Shown: positions 1 through 9,084 of the stretch, in pieces
How the letters are laid out: each line of letters opens with the position of its first letter
Position numbering within the stretch: position 1 is the stretch's first letter
Source: Lactobacillus sp. HBUAS51381
Lineage (GTDB): Bacteria; Bacillota; Bacilli; Lactobacillales; Lactobacillaceae
NCBI RefSeq assembly: GCF_012641095.1
Contig: NZ_JAAVSC010000023.1
Span: 1 to 44,696, forward strand
Reading direction: 5' to 3'
Length of the DNA: 44,696 bases
The notes under the pieces: generated by a model
What the model was told of the DNA's origin: nothing
Databases searched by the model: none
The model's input: the letters and a program-made list of their open reading frames with translations, nothing else
Translations under genes and position numbers: made by a program

Positions 1-98
1 TTCAAAATGCTTAAGTTACTGAACCGCCGTATACGGAACCGTACGTACGGTGGTGTGAGAGGTCGGTAGCCGAACTAATCGGCTACCTCCTACTCGAT
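1..98 (+). mobile_element. 3' end of a group II intron (domains V and VI)
   Basis: Seen: bases 23-54 fold as a domain V hairpin. A 9-bp lower helix (23-31 with 46-54) contains a CGC triad, followed by a CG two-base bulge (44-45), a 4-bp upper helix and a GAAC loop. Bases 57-95 fold as domain VI: a 9-bp hairpin (65-73 with 79-87) over a lower helix with a single bulged A at 92. That places the branch-point A seven bases from a 3' end at about 98, the spacing known for group II introns. No reverse transcriptase frame is visible because only the tail is in the window; the maturase gene should lie just upstream. The intron interrupts the spacer before the TPR gene. Confidence 0.85.
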
Positions 99-130
99 CC
101 AAAAAATTGACCCAGTGAGGAGTGGATGCT

Positions 131-1087
131 ATGGGAGAATTTACAAGTCCGGCCGCCAGGGAACAAGCCATCGAGAAGGCCCACCAGGCGTTTTCAGCCG
201 GGAAATGGTCAACGGCTACTGAATTGTTTGAGAAGCTCTATACCGACCAGCAAACGGCCGAATTTAACCGTTATTTGGTGGCGAGCCTCTACCATGATGA
301 AAAGTATCTGGCTGCCGAGCAGTATGCGGCCGAACAGGATACGGTTTATTTAGCTTCGGCTGAGACGTTTCAATTGCGGCTAGATGTAGCGCTGAAGAAT
401 CAGCAGTTTATCTTTGCCCGAGAGTTTTGCGAACTTCCATCTGCACAGGCTTGGCGCGAGACCGGCATCACCCAGATTACGGCCGCAGAAGAAGCTGCCC
501 GACAGACCCTGGGTGAAACACAACGGGTACGGGCCAAGCAATTCTATCATCTGGGGGACGTTTCCTTTGGTGAGCAACGACAACGACTGGAGCAGGCCCG
601 CCAACTACCACTTAAGGAATTCATGCAGGGCATTCAGTATTTATTAGTTGATCCGTTCTTGCATCCCTTAATGCGGGCCACCTTGCTGGAAGAGCTGTTG
701 CGGCTACGGACAACGCAGACTGTGCAGGTTCACTGGCTGGACGATCAGACCTACGTGGTAGATACCAGTCAGTTGCAGCCGGTTGGGGCAAGTTCGGCGG
801 CGCAGCAAATCCAACGGTATTTACATGAAAATTTAGCCCAACAAGATCCGATGCTTATGGCTAACATTTCCCAAACAATTACGTTACAATTGATGATGTT
901 GTACCCGTTTATTGACAAAATCATTAAGAATCCGGTCGCTTGGGTTCGACTCGTGGCGCGACAATCGGTGACAGATCAGGCCGATGACGCAGAATTAGAA
1001 GAAATTAATGTGTGGCAACACCGCTTAAATCGCTACATGGCGGCTTTATTTGGTTCAATTGACGATAAAAATCATGAAAAACCGTAA
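131..1087 (+). CDS. TPR-like hypothetical protein upstream of tuf
   Basis: This protein of 318 residues has no predicted signal or membrane segment. Its first ~110 residues are helical and alanine-rich, with the alternating small/aromatic pattern of tetratricopeptide repeats (EKAHQAF, ATELFEKLY, AAEQYAAEQ). The rest is helical with no motif I can name. I chose the ATG at 131 because the SD GTGAGG at 115-120 lies ten bases upstream; the in-frame GTG at 122 is too close. A TPR protein before tuf is a common arrangement in lactobacilli. A role as a protein-protein scaffold is inference from the fold only. Confidence 0.75.
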   Translation: MGEFTSPAAREQAIEKAHQAFSAGKWSTATELFEKLYTDQQTAEFNRYLVASLYHDEKYLAAEQYAAEQDTVYLASAETFQLRLDVALKNQQFIFAREFCELPSAQAWRETGITQITAAEEAARQTLGETQRVRAKQFYHLGDVSFGEQRQRLEQARQLPLKEFMQGIQYLLVDPFLHPLMRATLLEELLRLRTTQTVQVHWLDDQTYVVDTSQLQPVGASSAAQQIQRYLHENLAQQDPMLMANISQTITLQLMMLYPFIDKIIKNPVAWVRLVARQSVTDQADDAELEEINVWQHRLNRYMAALFGSIDDKNHEKP

Positions 1088-1104
1088 ATTCGGCAAGATT
1101 TTAG

Positions 1105-1133
1105 TTTACAAATAATTCTACAGCATATATACT
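1105..1133 (+). promoter_or_regulatory. Upstream tuf promoter (P1)
   Basis: TTTACA, a 17-bp spacer and TATACT, located 135 bp before the tuf start codon. Confidence 0.55.
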
Positions 1134-1165
1134 GGTCAAGGATTCTTTTTTGGGAGGGTTCCAGC

Positions 1166-1194
1166 TTTCCCTTTCTGAAAAGAAGTAGTATAAT
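1166..1194 (+). promoter_or_regulatory. Downstream tuf promoter (P2)
   Basis: A perfect TATAAT at 1189-1194 with a weak TTTCCC -35 at 17-bp spacing, 74 bp before the tuf ATG. Two promoters would fit a very highly expressed gene. Confidence 0.5.
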
Positions 1195-1267
1195 TTTACG
1201 CAAAGGGTGATTAATTTTCGTCTGAAAAGTGGTCATCCTTGCGATAAAATACAGGAGGGTTTCATTA

Positions 1268-2458
1268 ATGGCTGAAAAAGAACATTATGAAAGAACTAAA
1301 CCCCATGTAAATATTGGTACTATTGGCCATATTGACCATGGGAAAACGACGTTAACTGCTGCAATCACTAAGGTACTTGCTGACAAAGGTTTAGCCAAGG
1401 CCGAAGATTACGCTGATATCGATGCTGCTCCAGAAGAACGTGAACGTGGTATCACGATCAACACTGCCCACGTTGAATACGAAACTGAAAAGCGTCACTA
1501 TGCGCATATCGATGCCCCAGGACATGCTGACTACATCAAGAACATGATCACTGGTGCTGCCCAAATGGACGGTGCTATCTTGGTTGTTGCCGCTACTGAT
1601 GGCCCTATGCCACAAACGCGTGAACACATTTTGCTTGCTCGCCAAGTTGGTGTTAACTACATCGTTGTCTTCTTAAACAAGACCGACTTAGTTGATGACG
1701 ACGAATTGGTCGACTTAGTTGAAATGGAAGTTCGTGAACTGTTGTCCGAATACGATTACCCTGGTGACGATATTCCTGTTGTTCGTGGTTCCGCTTTGAA
1801 GGCTCTTGAAGGCGACGAAGAACAAACTAAGGTTATCCTTCACTTGATGGACATCGTTGATGACTACATCCCAACTCCAGAACGTGAAAACGACAAGCCT
1901 TTCTTAATGCCTGTTGAAGACGTCTTCACGATCACTGGTCGTGGGACTGTTGCTTCCGGTCGTATCGACCGTGGGATGGTTAAGGTTGGTGACGAAGTTG
2001 AAATCGTTGGTTTACATGACGACGTATTGAAGACGACCGTTACTGGTCTTGAAATGTTCCGTAAGACGTTGGACCTTGGTGAAGCCGGGGATAACGTTGG
2101 TGCCTTACTTCGTGGGATCAACCGTGAACAAGTTGTTCGTGGTCAAGTTCTGGCTAAGCCAGGTTCGATCCAAACGCACGAAAAGTTCAAGGGTGAAGTC
2201 TACATCTTGAGCAAAGAGGAAGGTGGCCGTCATACGCCATTCTTCTCAAACTACCGTCCACAATTCTACTTCCACACCACTGATATCACTGGTGTTATCG
2301 AATTGCCAGATGGCGTTGAAATGGTTATGCCTGGTGACAACGTGACGTTCACTGTTGAACTGATCCAACCAGCTGCCATTGAAAAGGGTACGAAGTTTAC
2401 TGTTCGTGAAGGTGGCCACACTGTTGGTGCCGGTACCGTTACGGAAATCGACGACTAA
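1268..2458 (+). CDS. tuf: Elongation factor Tu
   Basis: EF-Tu carries aminoacyl-tRNA to the ribosomal A site in a GTP-dependent way. At 396 residues it has the normal family length. The G domain shows the P-loop GHIDHGKT (20-27), DAPGH (about 82) and NKTD (about 137); domains 2 and 3 follow, including the conserved GRGTVASGR and GGRHTPFF segments. P-loop position 22 is Ile where most bacteria have Val, a conservative change. The ATG at 1268 is preceded by AGGAGGGT; in-frame upstream codons are not part of the family. Codon use is strongly biased, as expected for high expression. The gene is monocistronic, with a terminator right after it. Confidence 0.98.
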   Translation: MAEKEHYERTKPHVNIGTIGHIDHGKTTLTAAITKVLADKGLAKAEDYADIDAAPEERERGITINTAHVEYETEKRHYAHIDAPGHADYIKNMITGAAQMDGAILVVAATDGPMPQTREHILLARQVGVNYIVVFLNKTDLVDDDELVDLVEMEVRELLSEYDYPGDDIPVVRGSALKALEGDEEQTKVILHLMDIVDDYIPTPERENDKPFLMPVEDVFTITGRGTVASGRIDRGMVKVGDEVEIVGLHDDVLKTTVTGLEMFRKTLDLGEAGDNVGALLRGINREQVVRGQVLAKPGSIQTHEKFKGEVYILSKEEGGRHTPFFSNYRPQFYFHTTDITGVIELPDGVEMVMPGDNVTFTVELIQPAAIEKGTKFTVREGGHTVGAGTVTEIDD

Positions 2459-2489
2459 TTAAAGTTATTTAATTAGTGTACCTTGAATG

Positions 2490-2524
2490 AAGGACTGAAA
2501 AGGTTAACTTTTCGGTCCTTTTTT
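2490..2524 (+). terminator. tuf terminator
   Basis: A 13-bp stem (AAGGACTGAAAAG against CTTTTCGGTCCTT, one G-U) followed by a T run. Confidence 0.9.
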
Positions 2525-2734
2525 CGTACCTTAATCATGAGGCCGGTTGACCGACTGATCCGTGAATAACCGCAATGACTTGGTGACACGACTGTTAGCC
2601 ACATTTGCGTTAATTTTGTCGGGGTCTGGCCGTGAGCTGGCGCGAAATATTCGGTAGCGCTTTACTTTTGTGGGACTTTCTCGGAAAACTTCCAGGAAAG
2701 CCGCGTCATTCACGGCATTTCAACAAAAAATCAT

Positions 2735-2793
2735 TTTACAATTCGGAAAGCATAAGGTACACTTATACAGTATGCAATTGATAGAATTGTAAA
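2735..2793 (+). promoter_or_regulatory. tig promoter flanked by a 10-bp inverted repeat
   Basis: TTTACA at 2735 and TACACT at 2758 are 17 bp apart. TTTACAATTC (2735-2744) and GAATTGTAAA (2784-2793) are perfect inverted copies, one on the -35 and one about 20 bp downstream of the -10. The remainder of the tuf-tig spacer (2526-2824) shows no gene: a 60-codon minus-strand frame there lacks an SD. Confidence 0.5.
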
Positions 2794-2824
2794 TAGTAAT
2801 ATCTTTCATTTCGGAGGGAAAATA

Positions 2825-4132
2825 ATGGCTGCAAAATGGGAAAAAAAGGGCTCTAATCAAGGCGAATTAACCTTTGAAATTGCTCCTGATATGATCAAAG
2901 ATGGTCTGGACAAGGCCTTCAAGCGTACTAAGAAGAACTTAGCCGTACCTGGTTTCCGTAAGGGCCGGGTACCCCGTCAAATCTTCGACCAAATGTACGG
3001 TGAAGAAGCATTGTACCAAGATGCTTTAAACATTGTGTTACCAGATGCTTACGAACAAGCTATCAAGGACGCTGATATCGAACCAGTCGACCAACCTCAA
3101 GTGGATGTTGAATCCATGGACAAGGGTAAGGCTTGGGTGCTGAAGGCCGTTGTTACGGTTAAGCCAGACGTTAAGCTGGGCGACTACAAGGGCCTTAGCG
3201 TAACGAAGCAAAACACGCGGGTTTACCAAAAGGACATCGACGCCGAATTAGAAAAGCAACGTCAACAACAAGCCGAATTAGTGCTTAAGGAAGACGAAGC
3301 TGCTGCTAAGGGCGACACAGTTGTGATTGACTTCGACGGTTACGTTGATGGCAAGCAATTCGATGGCGGTAAGGCTGACAACTACTCCCTGGAATTGGGC
3401 TCTAACTCCTTCATCCCTGGCTTCGAAGACCAATTGGTTGGTCACAAGGCTGGCGAAAATGTTGACGTTAAGGTTACTTTCCCTAAGGACTACCAAGCCG
3501 AAGACTTACGTGACAAGGAAGCCACTTTCAAGGTTACCATCCACGAAGTTAAGGAAAAGCAATTACCAGAATTGGACGATGAATTCGCTAAGGACGTTGA
3601 CGAAGAAGTTGACAGCTTAGAAGAATTACAAGCCAAGACGAAGGACAGCTTGAAGGAACAAAAGACCCAAGCTGCTCACGATGCCATTGAAGACGAAGCT
3701 ATCAGCGAAGCCGTTGACAACGCTGAAATCGCCGACATCCCAGAAGCTATGCTGAAGGATGACATCAACCGTCAAATGGACCAATACTTGGCTAACATGC
3801 AACAACAAGGTATCGAACCTAAGATGTACTTCCAATTGACTGGAACGACCGAAGACGACCTACGGAAGCAATTCACCGATGGTGCCGAAAAGCGGGTTAA
3901 GACCAACCTGGTTCTCGAAGCCGTTGTTGCTGCTGAAAAGATCGAACCTTCAGAAGATGAAATCAATGCTGAAGTGAAAGACTTAGCCGGTCAATATGGC
4001 ATGGAAGAAAGTGCTGTTCGCAGTGCCCTTTCCGATGACATGTTGAAGCATGACATTGCGATCAAGAGTGCCGTTGACTTGATTGCTGATTCTGCAAAGC
4101 AAGACAAGAAGAAGGACGACGACAAGGACTAG
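2825..4132 (+). CDS. tig: Trigger factor, ribosome-bound peptidyl-prolyl isomerase
   Basis: Trigger factor docks at the ribosomal exit tunnel and shields nascent chains. At 435 residues it matches the family. The N-terminal ribosome-binding domain carries the signature loop [13 protein letters not shown] (about 40-52). An FKBP-type domain follows (about 160-245; [14 protein letters not shown], then the [16 protein letters not shown] core). The C-terminal helical chaperone arms end in a lysine/aspartate-rich tail. The ATG at 2825 has TCGGAGGG upstream. It stands alone between two terminators. Codon bias is as strong as in tuf. Confidence 0.97.
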   Translation: MAAKWEKKGSNQGELTFEIAPDMIKDGLDKAFKRTKKNLAVPGFRKGRVPRQIFDQMYGEEALYQDALNIVLPDAYEQAIKDADIEPVDQPQVDVESMDKGKAWVLKAVVTVKPDVKLGDYKGLSVTKQNTRVYQKDIDAELEKQRQQQAELVLKEDEAAAKGDTVVIDFDGYVDGKQFDGGKADNYSLELGSNSFIPGFEDQLVGHKAGENVDVKVTFPKDYQAEDLRDKEATFKVTIHEVKEKQLPELDDEFAKDVDEEVDSLEELQAKTKDSLKEQKTQAAHDAIEDEAISEAVDNAEIADIPEAMLKDDINRQMDQYLANMQQQGIEPKMYFQLTGTTEDDLRKQFTDGAEKRVKTNLVLEAVVAAEKIEPSEDEINAEVKDLAGQYGMEESAVRSALSDDMLKHDIAIKSAVDLIADSAKQDKKKDDDKD

Positions 4133-4151
4133 TTCTTTGTCGACGTGCTTG

Positions 4152-4184
4152 ACCGGGACGACAGTCGCTGTTGTTCCGGTTTTT
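4152..4184 (+). terminator. tig terminator
   Basis: A 13-bp stem (4152-4164 with 4168-4180, two G-U pairs) with loop TCG and a T run. Confidence 0.88.
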
Positions 4185-4188
4185 CTTT

Positions 4189-4230
4189 AGAATCAGGTTT
4201 TTGCCTGCTCGTGCGAGGCAAATTGATTCT
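4189..4230. promoter_or_regulatory. Two-tier hairpin upstream of clpX
   Basis: AGAATCA (4189-4195) pairs with TGATTCT (4224-4230), and TTTGCCT (4200-4206) pairs with AGGCAAA (4216-4222). No T run follows, so it is not a simple terminator. A TATAGT -10-like hexamer lies at 4250. The function is unknown; a dyad operator or mRNA leader element is possible. Confidence 0.4.
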
Positions 4231-4357
4231 CTCGTACGCGTATCTGTGGTATAGTACACGATTGATAGGGAAAACCTGGTTAGTTCGACAGGTTTACTGA
4301 CCAAAAAAGAAATTTTAATGAGTTAGGCTTAAGCCTGGAGAGAAAGGGTGAAGTTTA

Positions 4358-5611
4358 TTGTTTGAAAACACCGAAACAAATGGCCCAGTCACGTGCTCTT
4401 TCTGTGGAAAATCGCAGGATCAAGTGAAGAAGATCGTTGCTGGCCCAGGTGTTTACATCTGTAATGAATGTATTGACCTCTGCAAGGAAATTATTGATGA
4501 AGAATTCAACCAAGACAGCGCGCAAGAAACCTTAGAAGTGCCGACACCTGCTGACATCGTCAATACGCTTGATCAATACGTTATTGGTCAAAATGAAGCG
4601 AAGCGGACCCTGTCCGTTGCCGTTTACAACCACTACAAGCGGGTCAATGAAATGGCGCAAGCCGACGATGATGGTCCCGAACTGCAGAAGAGTAACATTG
4701 CGGTGATTGGACCAACCGGTTCTGGGAAGACTTATCTGGCGCAAAGCCTGGCTAAGATTCTCAACGTGCCGTTTGCCATTGCCGATGCCACGACCTTGAC
4801 TGAAGCTGGTTACGTGGGTGAAGATGTTGAAAACATCCTACTGAAGCTCTTGCAGAATGCCGATTACGATGTAGATCGTGCCGAAAAGGGGATTATCTAC
4901 ATTGATGAAATCGATAAAATTGCCAAGAAGTCCGAGAATGTTTCCATTACGCGAGACGTTTCCGGTGAAGGGGTACAACAAGCCCTCTTGAAGATCTTGG
5001 AAGGCACCATTGCCAACGTGCCGCCTCAGGGTGGACGTAAGCATCCCCAACAAGAGTTCATTCAAATTGATACCACGAACATCTTATTCATTGTTGGTGG
5101 GGCTTTTGATGGGATTGACGGCATCGTTAAGCGGCGTCTGGGTGACCAAACGATCGGTTTTGGGGCCGACACCAAGGAACAAAACGTGCTGGCCTCTGGC
5201 GATAGCCTGATGCAACACGTGATTCCTGAAGACTTACTGCAATTCGGCTTGATTCCAGAATTTATTGGGCGGTTGCCAATTTTGACGGCGCTCGAGAAGC
5301 TGGATGAAAATGATCTAGTACGGATCTTAACGGAACCGAAGAATGCCTTGGTTAAGCAATACGAAAAACTGTTGTCGCTCGATGATGTTCAGCTGGAATT
5401 CCAGCCGGCTGCACTCCGTGAGATGGCGAAATTAGCCATTGCGCGGAACACAGGTGCCCGGGGATTGCGGTCAATCATTGAAGATGTGATGCGTGACATC
5501 ATGTTCGACCTGCCAAGTCGTGACGACGTGGCGAAGGTTGTGATTACGGCGCAGACCGTGACGGATCATGCAGAACCGGAAGTTATCTTAAAGGATCAAA
5601 AAGCATCATAA
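4358..5611 (+). CDS. clpX: ATP-dependent Clp protease unfoldase subunit ClpX
   Basis: ClpX unfolds tagged substrates and feeds them to the ClpP peptidase. It has 417 residues. The N-terminal zinc-binding domain has Cys13, Cys16, Cys35 and Cys38. The AAA+ module has Walker A GPTGSGKT (118-125), pore loop GYVGEDVE, Walker [10 protein letters not shown], sensor/arginine-finger region [11 protein letters not shown], and the IGF-like loop that contacts ClpP. The start is TTG, with AAAGGGTG seven bases upstream. The gene is preceded by a hairpin and closed by its own terminator. No CtsR or CIRCE operator is visible. Confidence 0.97.
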   Translation: MFENTETNGPVTCSFCGKSQDQVKKIVAGPGVYICNECIDLCKEIIDEEFNQDSAQETLEVPTPADIVNTLDQYVIGQNEAKRTLSVAVYNHYKRVNEMAQADDDGPELQKSNIAVIGPTGSGKTYLAQSLAKILNVPFAIADATTLTEAGYVGEDVENILLKLLQNADYDVDRAEKGIIYIDEIDKIAKKSENVSITRDVSGEGVQQALLKILEGTIANVPPQGGRKHPQQEFIQIDTTNILFIVGGAFDGIDGIVKRRLGDQTIGFGADTKEQNVLASGDSLMQHVIPEDLLQFGLIPEFIGRLPILTALEKLDENDLVRILTEPKNALVKQYEKLLSLDDVQLEFQPAALREMAKLAIARNTGARGLRSIIEDVMRDIMFDLPSRDDVAKVVITAQTVTDHAEPEVILKDQKAS

Positions 5612-5631
5612 TAACCACACAGTGTGGTTTT

Positions 5632-5661
5632 ACGGCTAGCCTACGGGTTGGCCGTTTTTTT
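5632..5661 (+). terminator. clpX terminator
   Basis: A 10-bp stem with two wobble pairs (ACGGCTAGCC against GGTTGGCCGT) followed by seven T. A smaller CCACAC/GTGTGG hairpin precedes it. Confidence 0.85.
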
Positions 5662-5750
5662 ATGGGGTGGTAAAGACGGGCGGTGCCGGGCGTTAACCGC
5701 TTCATCGGCAAACGCGCGACCGAGAAAGTCCCCAGTCAGCTGACGTTCTG

Positions 5751-5759
5751 TGTTAAAAT
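5751..5759 (+). promoter_or_regulatory. Extended -10 promoter for engB
   Basis: TGTTAAAAT is a TGN-TAAAAT extended -10, 35 bp before the engB start; no good -35 is present. Confidence 0.45.
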
Positions 5760-5793
5760 GGTGAAAGATATTTGGAGAGGATGGCATTAACCA

Positions 5794-6387
5794 ATGGAAG
5801 TCAATCACGTGGAATTAGTCATGAGTGCGGTTGACCCCGCACAGTACCCAACGACGGGGTATCCAGAAATTGCGTTAGTTGGCCGGTCAAATGTGGGGAA
5901 GTCTTCATTGACCAACGTCTTAATTAATCGGCGGTCGTACGCACGGACGTCAAGCCAACCCGGCAAAACGCAGACACTGAATTTTTATAATGTTGAAGAC
6001 CAACTCTACTTCGTCGATGTCCCTGGCTATGGTTACGCCAAGGTTTCCAAGACGGAGCGTGAGAAATGGGGGCAGATGATCGAGACGTATCTGACCCAAC
6101 GCGACCAACTCAAGGGGGTCGTTTCGCTAGTTGATGCGCGGCACGCACCGACGGAAGACGATATTCAAATGTACCAGTATTTAGCTTATTTCAACCTGCC
6201 TACGTTGATTGTGGCTACGAAGAGCGACAAGATTGCGCGTGGCAAGTGGAATCAGGCCGTGAGCCAGATCAAGAAGTCCATGGCGCTGCCAAATACCGAT
6301 AACATTATTATGTTCTCGGCACCCAAAAAGATTGGGAAGGATGCCGTCTGGAATTGGATCGAACAACAAGCCTTTGGGGGGAAATAA
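5794..6387 (+). CDS. engB: Ribosome-biogenesis GTP-binding protein EngB (YihA/YsxC)
   Basis: EngB is a single-domain GTPase needed for late assembly of the large ribosomal subunit. It has 197 residues, the normal length. G1 is GRSNVGKS (30-37), G3 is DVPGYGYAK and G4 is TKSD, with SA as G5; the short N-terminal strand before G1 is typical of the family. The ATG follows GGAGAGG with a long 15-base spacing. Gene order clpX-engB is standard in Firmicutes. The stop lies one base before the next start, so the two are translated together. Confidence 0.95.
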   Translation: MEVNHVELVMSAVDPAQYPTTGYPEIALVGRSNVGKSSLTNVLINRRSYARTSSQPGKTQTLNFYNVEDQLYFVDVPGYGYAKVSKTEREKWGQMIETYLTQRDQLKGVVSLVDARHAPTEDDIQMYQYLAYFNLPTLIVATKSDKIARGKWNQAVSQIKKSMALPNTDNIIMFSAPKKIGKDAVWNWIEQQAFGGK

Positions 6388-6388
6388 C

Positions 6389-6688
6389 ATGGAATTTAAT
6401 GATTATCAAAAAGCCGCGAACCGGACGCTCTACGGGAACGAACAGGTCCTCACAAATTGTGCACTGGGCTTAGCGGGTGAATCGGGACAGGTCGTTGATC
6501 TGGTCAAGAACTATACCTTTCACGGTCAAGACATGGATCATGAGGCGATTGTGAAGGAAATGGGCGACGTGCTCTGGTACTTAAGCCAGATTGCCCAGTG
6601 GGCCGATATTGATTTTGATGAGGTCGCTCAAGATAACATTAACCGTTTAAACGAACGGTACCCACACGGCTTTCAACCGGAACGGTAG
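6389..6688 (+). CDS. MazG-like nucleotide pyrophosphohydrolase
   Basis: This 99-residue protein shows the MazG-type metal site: GLAGESGQ (about 27-34) and KEMGDVLWYL (about 51-60), that is, E..E and E..D acidic pairs on adjacent helices. Family members hydrolyse non-canonical or excess NTPs to NMP and pyrophosphate; the substrate here cannot be told. I chose the ATG at 6389 because an SD (GGGGG) lies at the end of engB and because longer frames would overlap engB. It is translationally coupled to engB and ends before a bidirectional terminator. Confidence 0.85.
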   Translation: MEFNDYQKAANRTLYGNEQVLTNCALGLAGESGQVVDLVKNYTFHGQDMDHEAIVKEMGDVLWYLSQIAQWADIDFDEVAQDNINRLNERYPHGFQPER

Positions 6689-6723
6689 TCAAGGCTGTGT
6701 GTAACCGAAATTTTGGTAAAATA

Positions 6724-6757
6724 AAAGGACCCACGGCATGGTTACCGTGAGTCCTTT
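6724..6757. terminator. Bidirectional terminator between mazG-like gene and 62-residue gene
   Basis: AAAGGAC plus CACGG pair with CCGTG plus GTCCTTT. An A run on one side and T on the other serve the convergent genes. Confidence 0.8.
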
Positions 6758-6768
6758 CATTTATGACG

Positions 6769-6957
6769 TTAGTCCTGACTGTGATCCTGTTCGTGTTTAG
6801 ATTTATCAGATTTGATCAAGCCTTTTGCACGCTTGTTATCCTTATGGGCATCGTCACGCTTCAAAAATTTGTCGCGTTTCACGTCCGTCGGGTCCATCTC
6901 AGCAAATTTACCGAACATGGAGTCAAGGTCATCCTGGCGTTTTACTTTAAGAGCCAT
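6769..6957 (-). CDS. Small, highly charged hypothetical protein
   Basis: This protein of 62 residues is rich in Lys and Asp (MALKVKRQDDLDSMFGKF at the N terminus, then repeated K/D runs) and has no membrane segment. It is certainly expressed as a gene: a near-perfect SD (AAGGAGGTGG) sits eight bases before the ATG, and a consensus promoter lies 28 bp further up. The layout resembles short conserved Lactobacillales proteins such as the SPJ_0845 family, but I cannot confirm that. It has its own transcript, convergent with the mazG-like gene. Function unknown. Confidence 0.75.
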   Translation of the reverse strand: MALKVKRQDDLDSMFGKFAEMDPTDVKRDKFLKRDDAHKDNKRAKGLIKSDKSKHEQDHSQD

Positions 6958-6984
6958 TCAAGCCACCTCCTTGTCTTTAGCAGT

Positions 6985-7013
6985 ATCATAGCAGAATTAC
7001 GTGGCTTTGTCAT
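6985..7013 (-). promoter_or_regulatory. Promoter of the 62-residue gene
   Basis: On the minus strand: ATGACA, 17 bp, TATGAT. Confidence 0.7.
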
Positions 7014-7110
7014 TTATCAGAACGACGCTTGCCAAAAATCAAATAAAATCCGGGTGATTTGTGCGTGGCCGGGATAATCCGCTGAGCGGCGTTGTAGCGG
7101 GGTAAATTGC

Positions 7111-7139
7111 TTGCACCAAACAGATATTCGGCTTATACT
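7111..7139 (+). promoter_or_regulatory. uvrC promoter
   Basis: TTGCAC, 17 bp, TATACT, 40 bp before the uvrC start. No SOS box (GAAC-N4-GTTC) is visible nearby. Confidence 0.75.
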
Positions 7140-7178
7140 TTATTAGCTAATTCGAGAAATGAACGGGAGGTTAGGCCC

Positions 7179-8996
7179 TTGGCATCGGAATATTTGGAAC
7201 ATAAACTGGCGTTATTGCCGGGCCTTCCCGGCTGTTATTTGATGAAGAATCTCAACAGCCAGATTATTTACGTGGGGAAGGCTAAAAATCTGAAGAACCG
7301 GGTGCGGTCCTACTTTAAGAGTAGTCACACCGGGAAGACGGCGCAGTTGGTCAGTGAAATTGTGGACTTTGAGACCATCATTACGTCGACGGATAAAGAA
7401 GCGTTTCTCCTCGAAATCACGCTGATTCAAAAGCATCAGCCGTACTTTAATATCAAGCTGAAGCGGGGGACCGGTTATCCCTATATCAAGATTACCAAGG
7501 AACGCGATCCCCAGTTGTTGCTGGTTAACGATGTGAAGAAGGATGGGGCCTATTACTTTGGTCCATATCCGAACGTCTATGCCGCGGAAGAAACGATTCA
7601 CTTCCTGCAGAAGGTCTATCCGTTGCGGCGGTGTACGGGATATCAGGGACGACCATGCCTGTATTACCATATGGGCCAGTGCTTAGGCGCTTGTTTCAGG
7701 GAAGTCCCACAGGCGGAATATGATGAGCAGATTAAGAAGATCAAGTCCTTTCTCAATGGCAATGTGGGTCACGCCGAGAAGGAACTATCCGATCGGATGA
7801 CCGCGGCGGCGGCCGACATGGCTTACGAACGCGCGGCCGATTTGCGTGATCAGATTCGCTACATTGAAGCGACGGTGGAAAAACAGAAGATTATTTCTAA
7901 CGATAGCACGCCGCGAGATATCTTTAATTGTTATTTGGATAAGGGCTGGCTGTCGATTCAGGTCTTCTTCATCCGGCAGGCGCGGTTGATGAAGCGTGAG
8001 AAGCGGCTCTTTCCGATCGTCAGCACGGCCGAGGAGGAGCTGGCGAGCTTCATCGTCCAGTTTTATCAACGCAAGAATACGGTCCTCCCACGAGAGATTC
8101 TGGTGCCGTCGAGCATCGATGGGGCGGCCATTGAATCGATCCTCCACGTGCCCGTTAGAACGCCGCAGCGGGGCACCAAGCGGGATTTGCTAGACATGGC
8201 CGGGAAGAACGCCCGACTGGTCTTAGAAGAGAAGTTTCGGCTACTGGAACTCGATGAAGGCAAGACGACGGGTGCCATGAAGGAAATCACGGATGCGTTG
8301 GGGATTGCGCCGGGGCACAAGATCGAAGCGTTTGACCATTCCCACATTCAGGGGGCTGATTTAGTCTCGGCAATGGTGGTCTTCGTTGATGGTCAACCCA
8401 ATAAGAAGTTGTACCGGAAGTATAAATTACGGACGGTGGATCACGCCGACGAAACAGCCAGTACCTTAGAGGTCATTCGACGCCGGTACGGGCGATTGCT
8501 CAAGGAACACGCGCAGATGCCAGACCTCATCTTGATGGATGGGGGCGACATTCAGATGAATGCCGTCAAGGAAGTGTTGGCCGACGAGTTCGACCTACAC
8601 ATTCCAGTGGCGGGGATGGTGAAAAACGACCATCATAAGACCGCTGACCTCCTGTTTGGTCCCGACGATCACCACGTGCATTTGGATCCGAAGAGTCAAG
8701 GCTTTTATCTGGTTCAGCGGATTCAAGACGAGGTGCACCGGTTCGCGATTACCTTCCATCGTCAGGTTCACAGCAAGCATTCACTGAGTTCACGGCTTGA
8801 CCGGATTCCCGGCGTAGGCCCCAAGACGCGCAACAAACTTCTCCGGAAATTCGGATCAACCAAGAAGATCGGGGAAGCCAGTGTGGATGATTTGCGGGCG
8901 CTAGGAATCAGTGAAACGGTGGCCCAGACGATTCGGTTGACCTTGCAAGCGGAGACGGCAGAAATTAAAAGTCCGCGAACGCCAACCAAACTTTGA
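7179..8996 (+). CDS. uvrC: Excinuclease ABC subunit C
   Basis: UvrC makes both incisions in nucleotide excision repair after UvrAB damage recognition. It has 605 residues. The N-terminal GIY-YIG nuclease (GCYL at 18, YVG at 31-33, Arg41) is followed by a cysteine-bearing linker, a UVR motif that contacts UvrB (about 200-235), the RNase H-like second nuclease (FDHSHIQG, DGGDIQ, then the HH pair before RF) and tandem helix-hairpin-helix motifs (RIPGVGPKTRNKLL). The start is TTG at 7179, with GGGAGG ten bases upstream; longer N-terminal extensions do not fit the family. Its stop codon overlaps the obgE promoter. Confidence 0.96.
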   Translation: MASEYLEHKLALLPGLPGCYLMKNLNSQIIYVGKAKNLKNRVRSYFKSSHTGKTAQLVSEIVDFETIITSTDKEAFLLEITLIQKHQPYFNIKLKRGTGYPYIKITKERDPQLLLVNDVKKDGAYYFGPYPNVYAAEETIHFLQKVYPLRRCTGYQGRPCLYYHMGQCLGACFREVPQAEYDEQIKKIKSFLNGNVGHAEKELSDRMTAAAADMAYERAADLRDQIRYIEATVEKQKIISNDSTPRDIFNCYLDKGWLSIQVFFIRQARLMKREKRLFPIVSTAEEELASFIVQFYQRKNTVLPREILVPSSIDGAAIESILHVPVRTPQRGTKRDLLDMAGKNARLVLEEKFRLLELDEGKTTGAMKEITDALGIAPGHKIEAFDHSHIQGADLVSAMVVFVDGQPNKKLYRKYKLRTVDHADETASTLEVIRRRYGRLLKEHAQMPDLILMDGGDIQMNAVKEVLADEFDLHIPVAGMVKNDHHKTADLLFGPDDHHVHLDPKSQGFYLVQRIQDEVHRFAITFHRQVHSKHSLSSRLDRIPGVGPKTRNKLLRKFGSTKKIGEASVDDLRALGISETVAQTIRLTLQAETAEIKSPRTPTKL

Positions 8997-9021
8997 CGTG
9001 GCGGCCGTTTGCCGGTATACT
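8993..9021 (+). promoter_or_regulatory. obgE promoter overlapping the uvrC stop
   Basis: TTGACG, 17 bp, TATACT. The TGA stop of uvrC (8994-8996) is inside the -35 hexamer. Confidence 0.7.
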
Positions 9022-9084
9022 GGCTAGCAGGATACTTACGAAGAAGGCAGCACGGGCTGGCTTAGAAAACGAGGAATATAAAAT

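Noticed and set aside
2531-2713. 60-codon minus-strand frame between tuf and tig
   Set aside because: GTG start without SD or promoter, no recognisable motif; treated as spacer.
7212-7670. 152-codon minus-strand frame within uvrC
   Set aside because: Antisense shadow of the GIY-YIG domain with no SD or promoter.
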